Shown here: positions 37,416-47,421 of the stretch, piece by piece | Numbering within the stretch: the stretch's first letter is position 1 | Layout of the letters: each line of letters begins with the position of its first letter | From: Psychromonas algarum | Lineage (GTDB): Bacteria; Pseudomonadota; Gammaproteobacteria; Enterobacterales; Psychromonadaceae | Direction of reading: 5' to 3' | Assembly (NCBI RefSeq): GCF_004376845.1 | Contig: NZ_SNUW01000007.1 | Span: 124,001-188,000 of the forward strand | Length of the DNA stretch: 64,000 nucleotides | Notes under the pieces: model-generated | Told to the model about the DNA's origin: nothing | What the model saw: only the letters and a program-made list of their open reading frames with translations | Databases searched by the model: none | Position numbers and translations under genes: made by a program

Positions 37416-37573
37416 GAGTGGTTAATCAAAATTTAAACCACTCTATAAAAAGCTCTATTGTTGTAAATTTAAGCGATAAAAACTAACTTGAGCATAAGCA
37501 CCCGCTTTAAGGGTATAAATTAATGACCGCCACCAGCAAATATGATAAGTAGCAGTCATCACATATTCCTGTT

Positions 37574-39760
37574 TTATGTCAATTGAAGTGATGACTTATC
37601 AATAGTTAAGTTGCCTTCAGTAACAACAAGGGATAACAATTTTTCGTCTTCAAAACTAATCTCTAATGGTTGTTTCAAACAACTTACAACAACATTATGA
37701 GTTTTAGTTGCAGGCAACTCCCATTGTAAATGAGAGACTTCTAAAGTTGCATCTGACTCAATGCCACCAGTGACAGGTATTGCTTCTTGATAACCAAATT
37801 CAATGGTTGGCTGTACTTTAATTTGACTGAGTAATGCACATTCATATTGAAATTGTTCGGCTTGCAACAACACCAATTTAGAATCTAGGTGAGCATTGAG
37901 ATGGCTATGTAAACGCCACTGTATCGAACCTTCCTGTTGTAATTCGATACTATCCCAAATAACTACCCCTTTACCTGCAACAAAAACAAATGTGCGAATA
38001 AATGATTCAACATCTTGGTACGATTTTGCTAAATTAATTTTGCAGCAATACCAACCTTCTCCTTGTTGTTGGAATACCATTTCAGCTGTTGCACTTTCAT
38101 CATCGATTAACTGACCTTTACCAGCAATTAACGGTAAATTATGAGCCTGTGTAGTTTGTGTCCACTCACTATGGTGTGCACTACCAAAACAATAACCATA
38201 ACTTCCTGTTGGTGTTAATACACCCAAACCGTTATCAATTAAAGCAAGGTTACCTTGGTCAGCATGACGGTGAGAGCTATTACCAAAACGGCTAGCACGG
38301 AATGACAAGTTAGTTTGCTCAAAGGTGGCAATACCAAAACCAGCATAATCATAAAAACGAGCAACATCCGACAACGTTTGCTTGGACTCTTGCTTAACGA
38401 CTTTGGTAAATGCTAATTGCTTGGTCGTTGGGATCACATCCAATAAATGTAATGCATAAGTATCAATCTGAGACTCTAGTTTTTCACACACTTGTTTTGT
38501 TTGCTGTTCACCAAAACGTTGAGCATAAATACGTAATGGATTTTGAGCAAAGAAGCCTGGCCATTCAACACTTTTTCGTTTACACCAAAAGCCGTCACCA
38601 AAAGGATGAATCGCTTGCTCGGAAGCCACAAAATCCATCGCAAAATGACAATAATTTTTATAAAAAGGATGCTCATAAAAAGAAAAATCGCTTAACCTTT
38701 CTACAGATAAAAAGAATGGATGATGCCATTTACTATAAGATGACGAATAGAATGCACCTTCAGCCCAACTACCATCTTTACCTCCATAAAAAGGCAAAAC
38801 TCCACGGTAGATCATCAGTGAATATTCCAGCCAACGTTCACACACTGCACGTTCAAATTCTTTGTGCAATACTAAAGCGGCCACCCCTAAATATCCCGGT
38901 AAACGCGAAGTATGAGAATGCCCCGGAAATTGATGAAATTCATCGCCAGCCAAACGTTCCTCCATTTGATACGCAATACGAATCAACATAGGGCGAACAT
39001 AAGACTTTTCAGGCTCAGTCATTAGCGGTGAAAGCCAGTGATAAGCTAAAAATAAGTTACGAGAAAGTGATAGTCCAACTTCGTCTCCCCATGTTAATGG
39101 GCGCACTAATGTAGCAGGTCCTTCAGGGCTCCATTGTGCAAAACTCAATAACAGATCAACGGCTTTTTGACCACTATCTTCTTCTTGCCAAATTTTATAA
39201 AGCAGAGTCAAAGCCATTAAATCTCTATCTAACCATTCGCGCACATTGGTAATAGCAGTTCTTTTGCCTGCTTCAGCACCACGTTTATAATGATCTGGAT
39301 ATTTAATATCAGCGCAATCAACGGCTAATTTTGCAGTTGCTTTTAAGGTTGAATAATCTTTTTCAGAAGCTGCCCTAATTGCACTAATATCTTCATCAAA
39401 ATACATCATAAACTGAGAACGGTTTTCACACAGTGTAAATAAATCTTCAGCTGTTGGTGCTAAATAAGCAGCAACCGTTTCATCAATCTCAAAACTAAAC
39501 CATTCAGATTGTTGACCTTCAGCATCAGTTAAGCACCAGCGGTAATCCCCTACAGGTAATGAGAATGATAGCTGAAAAGGAGATTGCACTGTTTGCCATT
39601 GCCATTTTTGTTCGCTACCACATAATTCTAATTGTAAATTATAACGTAACTCGCTCTTTGGCTGAGGCCAATTAAAACTAGGCGGATTTGTTAACGCTAC
39701 TTGCTGGTTCTCAGGAGACAAAAATAATTGAAAATCATGATGACGAGTTAACTGCAACAT
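37574..39760 (-). CDS. Heparinase II/III-family polysaccharide lyase
   Basis: 728 residues from the ATG at 39760, which has an AAGGAGA ribosome site; a longer frame upstream overlaps the next gene. An N-terminal beta domain (to about 110) precedes an (alpha/alpha) toroid (DUF4962-like, about 120-420) and a heparinase II/III beta-sandwich. Candidate catalytic or metal residues include the His in GHSHTSRLPGY, the Tyr cluster EGAFYSSSYSKWH and SSHRHADQGN. The lyase acts on uronic-acid glycans, and PL15, PL17 and PL35 relatives use alginate or glycosaminoglycans; the substrate here is undetermined. No signal peptide is present, so it is probably a cytosolic exolyase on imported oligomers. The acetyltransferase gene ends 1 bp upstream. 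Confidence 0.82.
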   Translation of the reverse strand: MLQLTRHHDFQLFLSPENQQVALTNPPSFNWPQPKSELRYNLQLELCGSEQKWQWQTVQSPFQLSFSLPVGDYRWCLTDAEGQQSEWFSFEIDETVAAYLAPTAEDLFTLCENRSQFMMYFDEDISAIRAASEKDYSTLKATAKLAVDCADIKYPDHYKRGAEAGKRTAITNVREWLDRDLMALTLLYKIWQEEDSGQKAVDLLLSFAQWSPEGPATLVRPLTWGDEVGLSLSRNLFLAYHWLSPLMTEPEKSYVRPMLIRIAYQMEERLAGDEFHQFPGHSHTSRLPGYLGVAALVLHKEFERAVCERWLEYSLMIYRGVLPFYGGKDGSWAEGAFYSSSYSKWHHPFFLSVERLSDFSFYEHPFYKNYCHFAMDFVASEQAIHPFGDGFWCKRKSVEWPGFFAQNPLRIYAQRFGEQQTKQVCEKLESQIDTYALHLLDVIPTTKQLAFTKVVKQESKQTLSDVARFYDYAGFGIATFEQTNLSFRASRFGNSSHRHADQGNLALIDNGLGVLTPTGSYGYCFGSAHHSEWTQTTQAHNLPLIAGKGQLIDDESATAEMVFQQQGEGWYCCKINLAKSYQDVESFIRTFVFVAGKGVVIWDSIELQQEGSIQWRLHSHLNAHLDSKLVLLQAEQFQYECALLSQIKVQPTIEFGYQEAIPVTGGIESDATLEVSHLQWELPATKTHNVVVSCLKQPLEISFEDEKLLSLVVTEGNLTIDKSSLQLT

Positions 39761-39761
39761 A

Positions 39762-40313
39762 TTATTTCTCCTTCGTAAACCAAGTATATTTACCCGTTTC
39801 TCGGTCAATATTACCGAGTAATACAGCAGGTGTTCCACCCACAATCGAATATGGAGCTACATCACTAGTGACTACAGAGTTAGCGCACACTAAGCTGCAA
39901 CGCCCTATTGTTACTCCAGGAGTGATCACTACACCAGAGGTTAACCAAACACCATCTTCAATAACTACTTTGCCTTTATCGAGATCACTGCGACCACTAA
40001 AAAAGTCATCCTCCGCTGAATAAGTGTGGTTAGAAGCAACAATACTGGCATGTGGCCCAATAAGTACATTTTCTCCAATAGTTACATCACCATTAATGTA
40101 ACTATACAGTCCAACATACGAACGCTGACCTATTTGATTATCACCAATACGCACAATTGCACCGGGTGCGATTCTGACTCTTTCATTAACAAAGCCAAGG
40201 ATTAGCGATCTACTATTATCATCTTCAAAATTACTACTTTGAGTTGTATACAGGGTGAATTTACGAAACTCTTCTTCACTTAACTCACCACCGAATTTCT
40301 CTTGTACTGACAT
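39762..40313 (-). CDS. Hexapeptide-repeat O-acetyltransferase
   Basis: 183 residues forming a left-handed beta helix: repeated hexads such as VRIGDN, VTIGEN, VLIGPH, VVIEDG and VTIGRC. The catalytic His is in VASNHTY, and the C-terminal GGTPAVLLG is typical of the maltose/WcaF-type acetyltransferases. It transfers acetyl from acetyl-CoA to a sugar hydroxyl. In this operon it lies between a symporter and a lyase, so it may acetylate an imported oligosaccharide or monosaccharide, which is unusual for a degradation locus. Confidence 0.82.
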   Translation of the reverse strand: MSVQEKFGGELSEEEFRKFTLYTTQSSNFEDDNSRSLILGFVNERVRIAPGAIVRIGDNQIGQRSYVGLYSYINGDVTIGENVLIGPHASIVASNHTYSAEDDFFSGRSDLDKGKVVIEDGVWLTSGVVITPGVTIGRCSLVCANSVVTSDVAPYSIVGGTPAVLLGNIDRETGKYTWFTKEK

Positions 40314-40367
40314 ATTTTTTTACCTTTAAGAAGTGAGTTAGCAATAACTCACTTCCTCCACAATTAA

Positions 40368-42158
40368 TTAAACAGTTTGGTTAACAGAGCCTTTAGATTC
40401 AGCATCTTCAGGTACATCTCTTACTGATTTTATTAATAAGAAACCAATTAGACCTACGATCCCAGCAACGACAACGAACAATAAACGTCCCCATAATGGG
40501 TTTGGAACCAAAGTTAATAGCAGTAAGGCACCTGATGCAGTTAACAATAAACGACCTAACATAGTATGTTGCTTGTTATCCATCGTTACGCTGAACGCTG
40601 TATCCTCTACTACCACTTCTGTATCTACATTGCTAAAGAATTTCTCAACCTCTGCTGTACGTTCAGGTGATAGTCCTTTATAGAAGAATTGTGATAAAAC
40701 AAAGAATGGTAATGTGATCAGCATGTGACCAGAAACACCTAATGTTACTGATTTCATTTCAGCAAATTCACGAGCCGATAAAGGTGCATCTAAGTGAAGT
40801 ACTGATTGAATAAGCTCTGGAGTCACACCAAAAGCAATGACACCTGAAACACACATACCAACAAGAATCGTTCCCCAACCAGCCCAATCAGGCGTTTTAC
40901 GTACAAAGAAACACATGATAGAAGGGATCAATACAGGGAAACCAACTAACGTACCAACAAGCATCATTAAATCAAATAAACCAAATTCACGTAAAGAGGT
41001 TAAAAATAAACCTGTTAAGATAACAATAATGCCAAACAGTGCCGTGAATAACTGACTTGCACGCATTAAGTTCTTTTCACTTGGGTTTTTACAGAAGTAA
41101 GGTTCGTAAACACTTTTCACCATGATCCCTGCGTTACGGTTCAATGCAGAATCCATCGATGACATTGTTGCAGCAAACATAGCAGCAAGCATTAATCCCA
41201 CCATACCTACCGGCATTTCACGTTTTACAAAGATATAATAAGTTGCATCAGACACATTTTTACCAAGAGAGTCTAATCCCCATGTTGCAACATCTGCATA
41301 ATTACCAGCAACATACCAAGCAGGCAAGAACCAAATTAGAGGACCTAAAATCATTAAACCACAAGCAAGTAACGCTGCTTTACGGGCATTTTTAGTATCT
41401 TTAGCACTAATATAACGATAAGAATCAACCATATTATTTGTACTAAAGAACTGCTTAACAAAAATACAAATAAACCAGCCAACAAAAAGATAAGTGTAGC
41501 TATAACCTTCACCAACTAATGCGTGCTCAGGTAAACCAACATGAAGTAAATTACCAATACCACCAGATTTCCAAACTGCGACACCAGCTGCAATAAATGA
41601 CATCACGGTGATAATCACCATTTGCAGGAAGTCTGATGCAATAACAGCCCAGCTACCACCAACTAAAGACATAAACAAAACAACTAAACCAGCACCAACA
41701 ATTGTTTGTTCTAGCGGAACATTTAATACCGCGCTAGTAAATACAGCTAAACCATTCAACCAAATAGCAGCCTGAAGTACACTTAACGGGATATTTGCCC
41801 AAGTAAATACTTGCTCATTCACTTTACCTAAACGCATTCTTGCGCCTTGTAATGGACTGATAACACGCATTTGTCGAGCTTTAGCGGCAAAGAATAAATA
41901 GTTACAAAAGTAGCCTAACGCATTTGCAAAAAATACAATCGCGACTGACATACCACTGGTTAATGCTTTACCCATTAAGCCTGTGAACGTCATAGCACTA
42001 AGTGCCATCATAAATGCGGTAGATCCAACCATCCACCAAAGCATTCGGCCGCCCCCTCTAAAATACTCGCTGGTATTATCGGCAGCTGAACGGAACATCC
42101 AACCAATAGCGAGTAAAAATACAAAATAAACGAGTACTACAATTACATCGATATCCAT
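40368..42158 (-). CDS. SSS-family sodium/solute symporter (second copy)
   Basis: 596 residues with about 14 membrane helices. It is clearly paralogous to the symporter at 795-2552: both start with a short acidic N-terminus, then SEYFRGGGRMLWWMVGSTAF, SSMDSALNRNAG and a VEKFFSNVDTEVVVED segment before the last helices. It leads the operon symporter-acetyltransferase-lyase and is divergent from a LysR gene. The substrate is probably an unsaturated uronate oligomer (inference). Confidence 0.86.
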   Translation of the reverse strand: MDIDVIVVLVYFVFLLAIGWMFRSAADNTSEYFRGGGRMLWWMVGSTAFMMALSAMTFTGLMGKALTSGMSVAIVFFANALGYFCNYLFFAAKARQMRVISPLQGARMRLGKVNEQVFTWANIPLSVLQAAIWLNGLAVFTSAVLNVPLEQTIVGAGLVVLFMSLVGGSWAVIASDFLQMVIITVMSFIAAGVAVWKSGGIGNLLHVGLPEHALVGEGYSYTYLFVGWFICIFVKQFFSTNNMVDSYRYISAKDTKNARKAALLACGLMILGPLIWFLPAWYVAGNYADVATWGLDSLGKNVSDATYYIFVKREMPVGMVGLMLAAMFAATMSSMDSALNRNAGIMVKSVYEPYFCKNPSEKNLMRASQLFTALFGIIVILTGLFLTSLREFGLFDLMMLVGTLVGFPVLIPSIMCFFVRKTPDWAGWGTILVGMCVSGVIAFGVTPELIQSVLHLDAPLSAREFAEMKSVTLGVSGHMLITLPFFVLSQFFYKGLSPERTAEVEKFFSNVDTEVVVEDTAFSVTMDNKQHTMLGRLLLTASGALLLLTLVPNPLWGRLLFVVVAGIVGLIGFLLIKSVRDVPEDAESKGSVNQTV

Positions 42159-42317
42159 CTTTATTTATTCCTATAATATGAAGAAGGTAAAGGATCTGCT
42201 TTAGTTAAATGGCTCTTTGCTAGATACCACACAAATTAATATACGTGACATAGGGGATGCTGAGAAATAGTGATATCGTATAACATTAATACAAAGTTGG
42301 AATGATGGAATTTAAAG

Positions 42318-43223
42318 ATGGAAATTAAAACATTAAAAACCTTTATTACAGTTGCATCTTTAAAGAACTTTTCCGCTGCAGCAAAAGAGCTTTATACAGT
42401 ACAGCCCAATATCAGCCGACAAATATCTGATCTAGAAAAAGAACTAGATGTTAAGTTATTTATTCGCAATACCCGAGAAGTAAGTTTGACCGAAGTAGGT
42501 CAACTTTTGTTACCAGAAGCCATTGAAATTGTAGCCAACAACACTCGTGTTATTAACCTCATTAAAGCTGCTAAAGATAACCAACAAAGTCTTACAATTG
42601 GTTACCTTGCCTCCGCTTGTTTTACTTTTTTACCACAATTAGTGTGTGAATTTTCAAAACTCTACCCCAAAATAAAAATTTCTATTTTAGAAATGAGCTC
42701 AAAAGAGCAATTAGATGCATTATTAGAAAAGAAAATTGATATTAGTTTTTCAAGACCTCAACCTTTATTAGAAAGAAAAAAGTTTTATTGCTCAGAAATT
42801 TACAGAGATCCACTCGTTGCTACTGTATCAACAGGGCATTACCTAGCGAATAAAGAACACCTCAGTTTTAATGAATTAGAAAATGAAAACTTCATTCTCT
42901 TTAAACCAGAGGATACGGTTGATTTGCATTATCATATTATGTCGAACTGTGAGAAAAATAATTTTACACCCAATATTACTTATCATAATGGCAATATCCG
43001 TAGTTTAATGACGGCTGTTTCAGCGGGTTTAGGGATCTCGTTTGTCCCTAAATGTGTGCAATATATTGGTTTAAATGAATGTAAATTTATTCCCATGCAA
43101 GAACTGAGTCTTACCTTAGCGCTTAACCTATACCACTGTAGTGTTGATAGCCCTAAACATGTTACTGATTTTGTTAATTTTTGTACTTCTAAAGAGATCT
43201 CATTAAAGAAAGGATTAATGTAG
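42318..43223 (+). CDS. LysR-family regulator of the symporter-lyase operon
   Basis: 301 residues: winged helix (NFSAAAKELYTVQPNISRQISDLEKEL) and a two-lobed effector domain with the typical SAGLGISFVPK stretch near 230. It is divergent from the symporter with 159 bp between starts, the classical arrangement of a LysR regulator and its target. The inducer would be a pathway intermediate. Confidence 0.85.
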   Translation: MEIKTLKTFITVASLKNFSAAAKELYTVQPNISRQISDLEKELDVKLFIRNTREVSLTEVGQLLLPEAIEIVANNTRVINLIKAAKDNQQSLTIGYLASACFTFLPQLVCEFSKLYPKIKISILEMSSKEQLDALLEKKIDISFSRPQPLLERKKFYCSEIYRDPLVATVSTGHYLANKEHLSFNELENENFILFKPEDTVDLHYHIMSNCEKNNFTPNITYHNGNIRSLMTAVSAGLGISFVPKCVQYIGLNECKFIPMQELSLTLALNLYHCSVDSPKHVTDFVNFCTSKEISLKKGLM

Positions 43224-43410
43224 GGTAGATAAGATTTAACATTATTTTAAATAACCAGATGCTTTACCTAAGTTGATTTTAGTGCCATGAATACATTCAA
43301 TATTTTAGTAACTTCTTTTCAATATTGTTTAATCAATCACATAAAATAAAATTTCCCCGCTATAGAGTATCTACATTAATAACCATTAATTATTCAAAGG
43401 GTGTAATACG

Positions 43411-44055
43411 ATGAAAAAAATTTACTTAGGATTAGCAATTGCAGGCTTATTAACGGGTTGTGTAACAACAGATCCAACAGCAGCTAAACCGCAAAAATCA
43501 CCTACTGACAATCAAATTTTTGATGCTCAATTAACACAATTTAGAAATAACAGTGGCAACAGCGATGTGTGGCATAAAGATGCAGATAGAATAAATGGTT
43601 TAGGCGATATAGGTAGCTCAAAAGATACTGCATTTGATGATGAAGGCTCAGCTCGTATCCGCTTTGTTGCTGCAACCGATGACTTCACTGCTGAACCAGG
43701 GCTAACTCAAGAAATTCAAGGTTTAGAAGCAAATACTGATTATGAATTCTCTTTATACTACAGTGATAAAAAAGGCCCAGAATCTATTACTGATTTAGTC
43801 TTTGGTGCAACAACTGATTCAGGGCAATCGTTAGCAAAAAAATCAGTTCATGCTTCAGAACTTATCGAAGCGCCAATGGGAGCTGTAAAAACGGCTTTCC
43901 GTCAAACATCAGTGAGCTTTAATACAGGTGCAAATACAAGTGTGAAAGTGTTTGCAAAAATACATATCTCAGATCCATCAAAAATCGATAAAAATGGTGA
44001 CATCGGCAAACAAACTGAAGTTCGTGTTGATGAATTTAAACTAATCAAAAAATAA
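43411..44055 (+). CDS. Lipoprotein, beta-sandwich carbohydrate-binding-like
   Basis: 214 residues with a lipobox (LLTGC, Cys17) giving an outer-membrane lipoprotein (residue +2 is Val). The mature part is a beta-rich domain with the family-like order SARIRFVA, LEANTDYEFSLYYSDK, VRVDEFKL that resembles carbohydrate-binding or PL-associated modules. Similar lipoproteins occur in marine alginate loci. It has its own promoter region and a strong terminator. Its exact function is unknown. Confidence 0.65.
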   Translation: MKKIYLGLAIAGLLTGCVTTDPTAAKPQKSPTDNQIFDAQLTQFRNNSGNSDVWHKDADRINGLGDIGSSKDTAFDDEGSARIRFVAATDDFTAEPGLTQEIQGLEANTDYEFSLYYSDKKGPESITDLVFGATTDSGQSLAKKSVHASELIEAPMGAVKTAFRQTSVSFNTGANTSVKVFAKIHISDPSKIDKNGDIGKQTEVRVDEFKLIKK

Positions 44056-44072
44056 CATATTAAAAGTTTATT

Positions 44073-44112
44073 AAAATAGCCTGTTATTCACTTGATAACA
44101 GGCTATTTTTTT
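44073..44112. terminator. Strong bidirectional terminator
   Basis: AATAGCCTGTTAT pairs perfectly with ATAACAGGCTATT (arms within 44073-44108), preceded by A's and followed by a run of seven T's. It serves the lipoprotein gene and the convergent ABC exporter. Confidence 0.93.
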
Positions 44113-44134
44113 ACTGATATAAAAGCTTATTTGG

Positions 44135-45976
44135 TTACGATAAGTCCTCTACCCCCCCTAAAAAACCACCTGTTTGATATGCCCACAATTGAGCATAAAT
44201 ACCATTTTTATCAAGTAATTCATGATGAGCACCTTGCTCTACAATTTTACCCTCTTCCATTACAATTAGACGATCCATGGCTGCAATAGTAGATAAACGA
44301 TGAGCAATCGCAATCACTGTTTTACCTTCCATTAACAATTCTAAATTTTCTTGAATAGCTGATTCAACTTCGGAATCAAGGGCAGATGTAGCTTCGTCCA
44401 TAATAAGAATAGGCGCATTTTTTAATAACACTCGGGCAATGGCAATACGTTGACGTTGTCCACCAGACAATTTAACGCCGCGTTCTCCAACTTCAACATC
44501 AAAACCGACATTGCCATGTTCATCTTTTAATTCACAAATAAAGTCATAAGCATGAGCTTGTTTAGCTGCTTCAATTAACGCTTCCTCACTCGCTTCAGGG
44601 TCCCCATACAAAATATTTTCTCTAATTGAACGATGCAACAATGAAGTATCTTGAGTGATCATACCGATTTGCTTACGTAATGACTCTTGAGGTACTGCCG
44701 CAATATTTTGTTCATCAATACTAATACAACCAGAGTACACATCATGAAAACGAAGTAATAAATTAACTAAACTCGATTTACCTGCTCCTGAGCGCCCCAC
44801 TAAACCAATTTTTTCTCCCGGTTTAATAGCTAGCTCAAGACCTGCAAAAATAGCTTTCTCAGAGTTATAATTAAAACTGACTTGATTAAAATGAATTGCA
44901 CCTTGACTAACCATAAGTGGTTTAGCATCAACCACATCTTTTATCTCAACATCATTAGAAATAGTATTCATACTATCCACAACCGTACCAATATTTTCAA
45001 ATAACGCACTAACTTCCCACATTATCCACTTAGACATACCTTGTACTCTTAAGGCAATACTGATTGCAACAGCAATGACACCGACAGTCACAGCAGAATC
45101 CAACCAAAGTGTCACTGATAACGTCGCGATAGAAATAAGTAATAAATAATTAATTGTATCTACGCTCAATAACAGACAAGTCACCATACGCATCTGCTTA
45201 TATACCGTCTTTAAAAAACGCTTAAAACTAGTTTCTACGTATTCCATTTCTCGTTGGGAATGTGCAAATAGCTTAACTGTTGTGATATTTGTATAAGTAT
45301 CGACAATACGACCAGTCATCACAGAACGAGCATCTGCTTGCTCAGTCGCAATTCGTTTCATTTTAGGAACAAAATAAAATTGAATAAGAATGTAACTTAC
45401 TAACCAAATAGCAATTGGTAACATAAGTAGTAGATCTGACTGTCCCATCATCCACAGCATTGAAACAAAATATACAGATATATAAACCAATACATCTAAT
45501 AATTTCATCACTGTTTCGCGAACCGCTAATGCACTTTGCATCACTTTAGTAGCAACTCGGCCAGCAAAATCCCGATGGAAAAAACCAACACTTTGCTTTA
45601 ATAGATAGCGATGCACAGACCAGCGAATAGACATTGGATAATTGCCAAGTAAAGACTGATGCATGATCATCGAATGTAACACACTCAACACAGGCATAAT
45701 GACTGCAATCAAGATGATCATTACTTTAATTTGGTCGCCTTGATCAACCCAGAATGTTGCACGATCCTGAGTACTTAACATATCCACAAGTTCACCCATA
45801 TAGCGCAACAGGGTTACTTCTGCAATGGCGATCAAAGCGCTTAATATCGACATCATAACAAGCGGGATTTCAAAGCCTTTTGTATAATGGCGACAAAAAC
45901 CAAATAAGGTTTTAGGTGGTTTTTGTGGCTCATCTGACGGGAAAGCTTTTGTTATATTTTCAAACCAACTAAACAT
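44135..45976 (-). CDS. MsbA-like ABC exporter (fused permease-ATPase)
   Basis: 613 residues: six membrane helices in the first 350 residues, then an ATPase domain with Walker A GRSGAGKSS (about 395), the signature LSGGQRQR and Walker B ILIMDEATSALD, plus an H-loop (AIAHRLST). This is the homodimeric type IV exporter plan (MsbA/LmrA and lipid-flippase or multidrug relatives). It is monocistronic and next to an iron-receptor relic, so a siderophore-export role is possible but not shown. Confidence 0.88.
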   Translation of the reverse strand: MFSWFENITKAFPSDEPQKPPKTLFGFCRHYTKGFEIPLVMMSILSALIAIAEVTLLRYMGELVDMLSTQDRATFWVDQGDQIKVMIILIAVIMPVLSVLHSMIMHQSLLGNYPMSIRWSVHRYLLKQSVGFFHRDFAGRVATKVMQSALAVRETVMKLLDVLVYISVYFVSMLWMMGQSDLLLMLPIAIWLVSYILIQFYFVPKMKRIATEQADARSVMTGRIVDTYTNITTVKLFAHSQREMEYVETSFKRFLKTVYKQMRMVTCLLLSVDTINYLLLISIATLSVTLWLDSAVTVGVIAVAISIALRVQGMSKWIMWEVSALFENIGTVVDSMNTISNDVEIKDVVDAKPLMVSQGAIHFNQVSFNYNSEKAIFAGLELAIKPGEKIGLVGRSGAGKSSLVNLLLRFHDVYSGCISIDEQNIAAVPQESLRKQIGMITQDTSLLHRSIRENILYGDPEASEEALIEAAKQAHAYDFICELKDEHGNVGFDVEVGERGVKLSGGQRQRIAIARVLLKNAPILIMDEATSALDSEVESAIQENLELLMEGKTVIAIAHRLSTIAAMDRLIVMEEGKIVEQGAHHELLDKNGIYAQLWAYQTGGFLGGVEDLS

Positions 45977-46259
45977 TATAATTCCAAATTATGATTAATT
46001 TAAATAAGCGCTTTAGTATCAATAACGATAACAGCATGGCTGCTTATTTGTTTTTATTAAAAGATGCCATAATACCAATAATCCAGAATGTGGATCTTAA
46101 TATTAGCTAAATTGAGCAATTACCTTCTGTGCGGCTTTTTTACATGAAAGTGTCTAAAAATGCGACTCATATTACCTATTGAATGATAATTATTTTTGTT
46201 AATAAATAAATGACTTTATTAACACATATTTTTTGATTGCAACAAGTATTGCAGTTAAT

Positions 46260-46278
46260 GATAATGAATATCATTATT
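46260..46278. promoter_or_regulatory. Fur box before the broken TonB receptor
   Basis: GATAATGAATATCATTATT matches the classical 19-bp Fur consensus GATAATGATAATCATTATC at 16 of 19 positions, 128 bp upstream of the receptor ATG. Iron-dependent control of the gene was thus once present. Confidence 0.85.
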
Positions 46279-46405
46279 AAATTTAGTTTTTTTAAAAAAA
46301 GCTTTTATATCCTCTATAAATGAATCAATTAACTTGGTTATTTATCTACAACCATTCAATAAATAGCTGAAAAAATATAGTGCGTAACAGCAAAATAAGG
46401 ACATT

Positions 46406-47299
46406 ATGAGTACGTTTAAAGTAAAACCATTAACGTTAAGTGTAAAACAAGGGATCCTTGCAGGAACACTTTCATTACTACCACTAAGTTTTGCCATGGC
46501 AAATACTGAAGGTGTACAAAAAATGGAAATGATGGTTGTAACGGCTGATGCTTTGAAAATGGAAACATCATTACAAGAAACACCAAAGTCTGCTTCTATT
46601 GTTTCTGAAGATGACTTACAAAAACATGTCCCTAAAAAATTAGATGAAGCATTACGTTATACATCAGGAGTAACATCACAACCTTATGGTTCAGATAATG
46701 ATACTGATTGGTTTAAAGTACGAGGTTTTGATGCAGCAACATATTTAGATGGTAACCGTTTATTCCGTGATGGTTATATCAATTTAGCTTGGTTTGATAT
46801 CACACAAAAAAATGCGTTAGTAACAAATCCAACAACATGGGTTGCGACACAAACCGGGGAAGTCACCTCTTCAGGTATAGAACTAGAAACCTTCACTCAG
46901 ATGACTGAAAGCTTAACTATTTCAGCAGCATATACTTATACCGATGAAAAAACAGATAACACTGGCGGACAAGGTAAAAAACAAGCTGGACTTATTCCCA
47001 AACATGCAGCATCTGCTTGAGGTGATTATGATGCATCATTTGCAGGTATTCCGGGATTAAATATTGGTACCGGTGTCCGTTATATAGGTGAATCTCAAGA
47101 TAACCCAGCAAGCAGTGATCTCACCGTACCAAGTGCAACATTATGGGACGCGGCAATTTCTTATAGCATATCATCACAATGGCAAGCACAACTGAATGTG
47201 AATAATATCCTTGGAAAAGAATATGTGTCAGGTTGTGATTATTATTGTTATTACGGGCAATCTCGTTCGGCAACACTTAGTGTCGATTATCGTTGGTAG
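46406..47299 (+). pseudogene. TonB-dependent siderophore receptor, internally deleted with nonsense codon
   Basis: The 5' part encodes a signal peptide, a TonB box region and the plug start (LDEALRYTSGVTSQPYGSDND, then the usual RGFDAATYLDGNRLF). After RDGYINLAWFD the reading switches straight to a late barrel segment (FDITQKNALVTN...), so more than half of the roughly 700-residue protein is missing (junction about 46773-46795). In-frame TGA at 47018 replaces an expected Trp codon before GDY; the same frame then runs to a proper barrel end (LSVDYRW) and TAG at 47299. It cannot make a functional barrel. Confidence 0.88.
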
Positions 47300-47348
47300 A
47301 CAACATAAACTAATTTAACTAAGCCAACTAAGCAGTTAGCTTGATATA

Positions 47349-47390
47349 AAAATGCCGTATTTCATTTTGAATGTAATACGGCATTTTATT
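47349..47390. terminator. Bidirectional terminator
   Basis: AAAATGCCGTATT (47349-47361) pairs with AATACGGCATTTT (47375-47387). It lies between the receptor relic and the convergent catalase gene. Confidence 0.92.
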
Positions 47391-47421
47391 TATCTTATTA
47401 AATTAAGATATGGATATAAGA

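Noticed and set aside
38410-38991. 193-codon plus-strand frame inside the lyase gene
   Set aside because: Longest antisense shadow in the window; the peptide has no domain pattern and the minus-strand lyase is certain.
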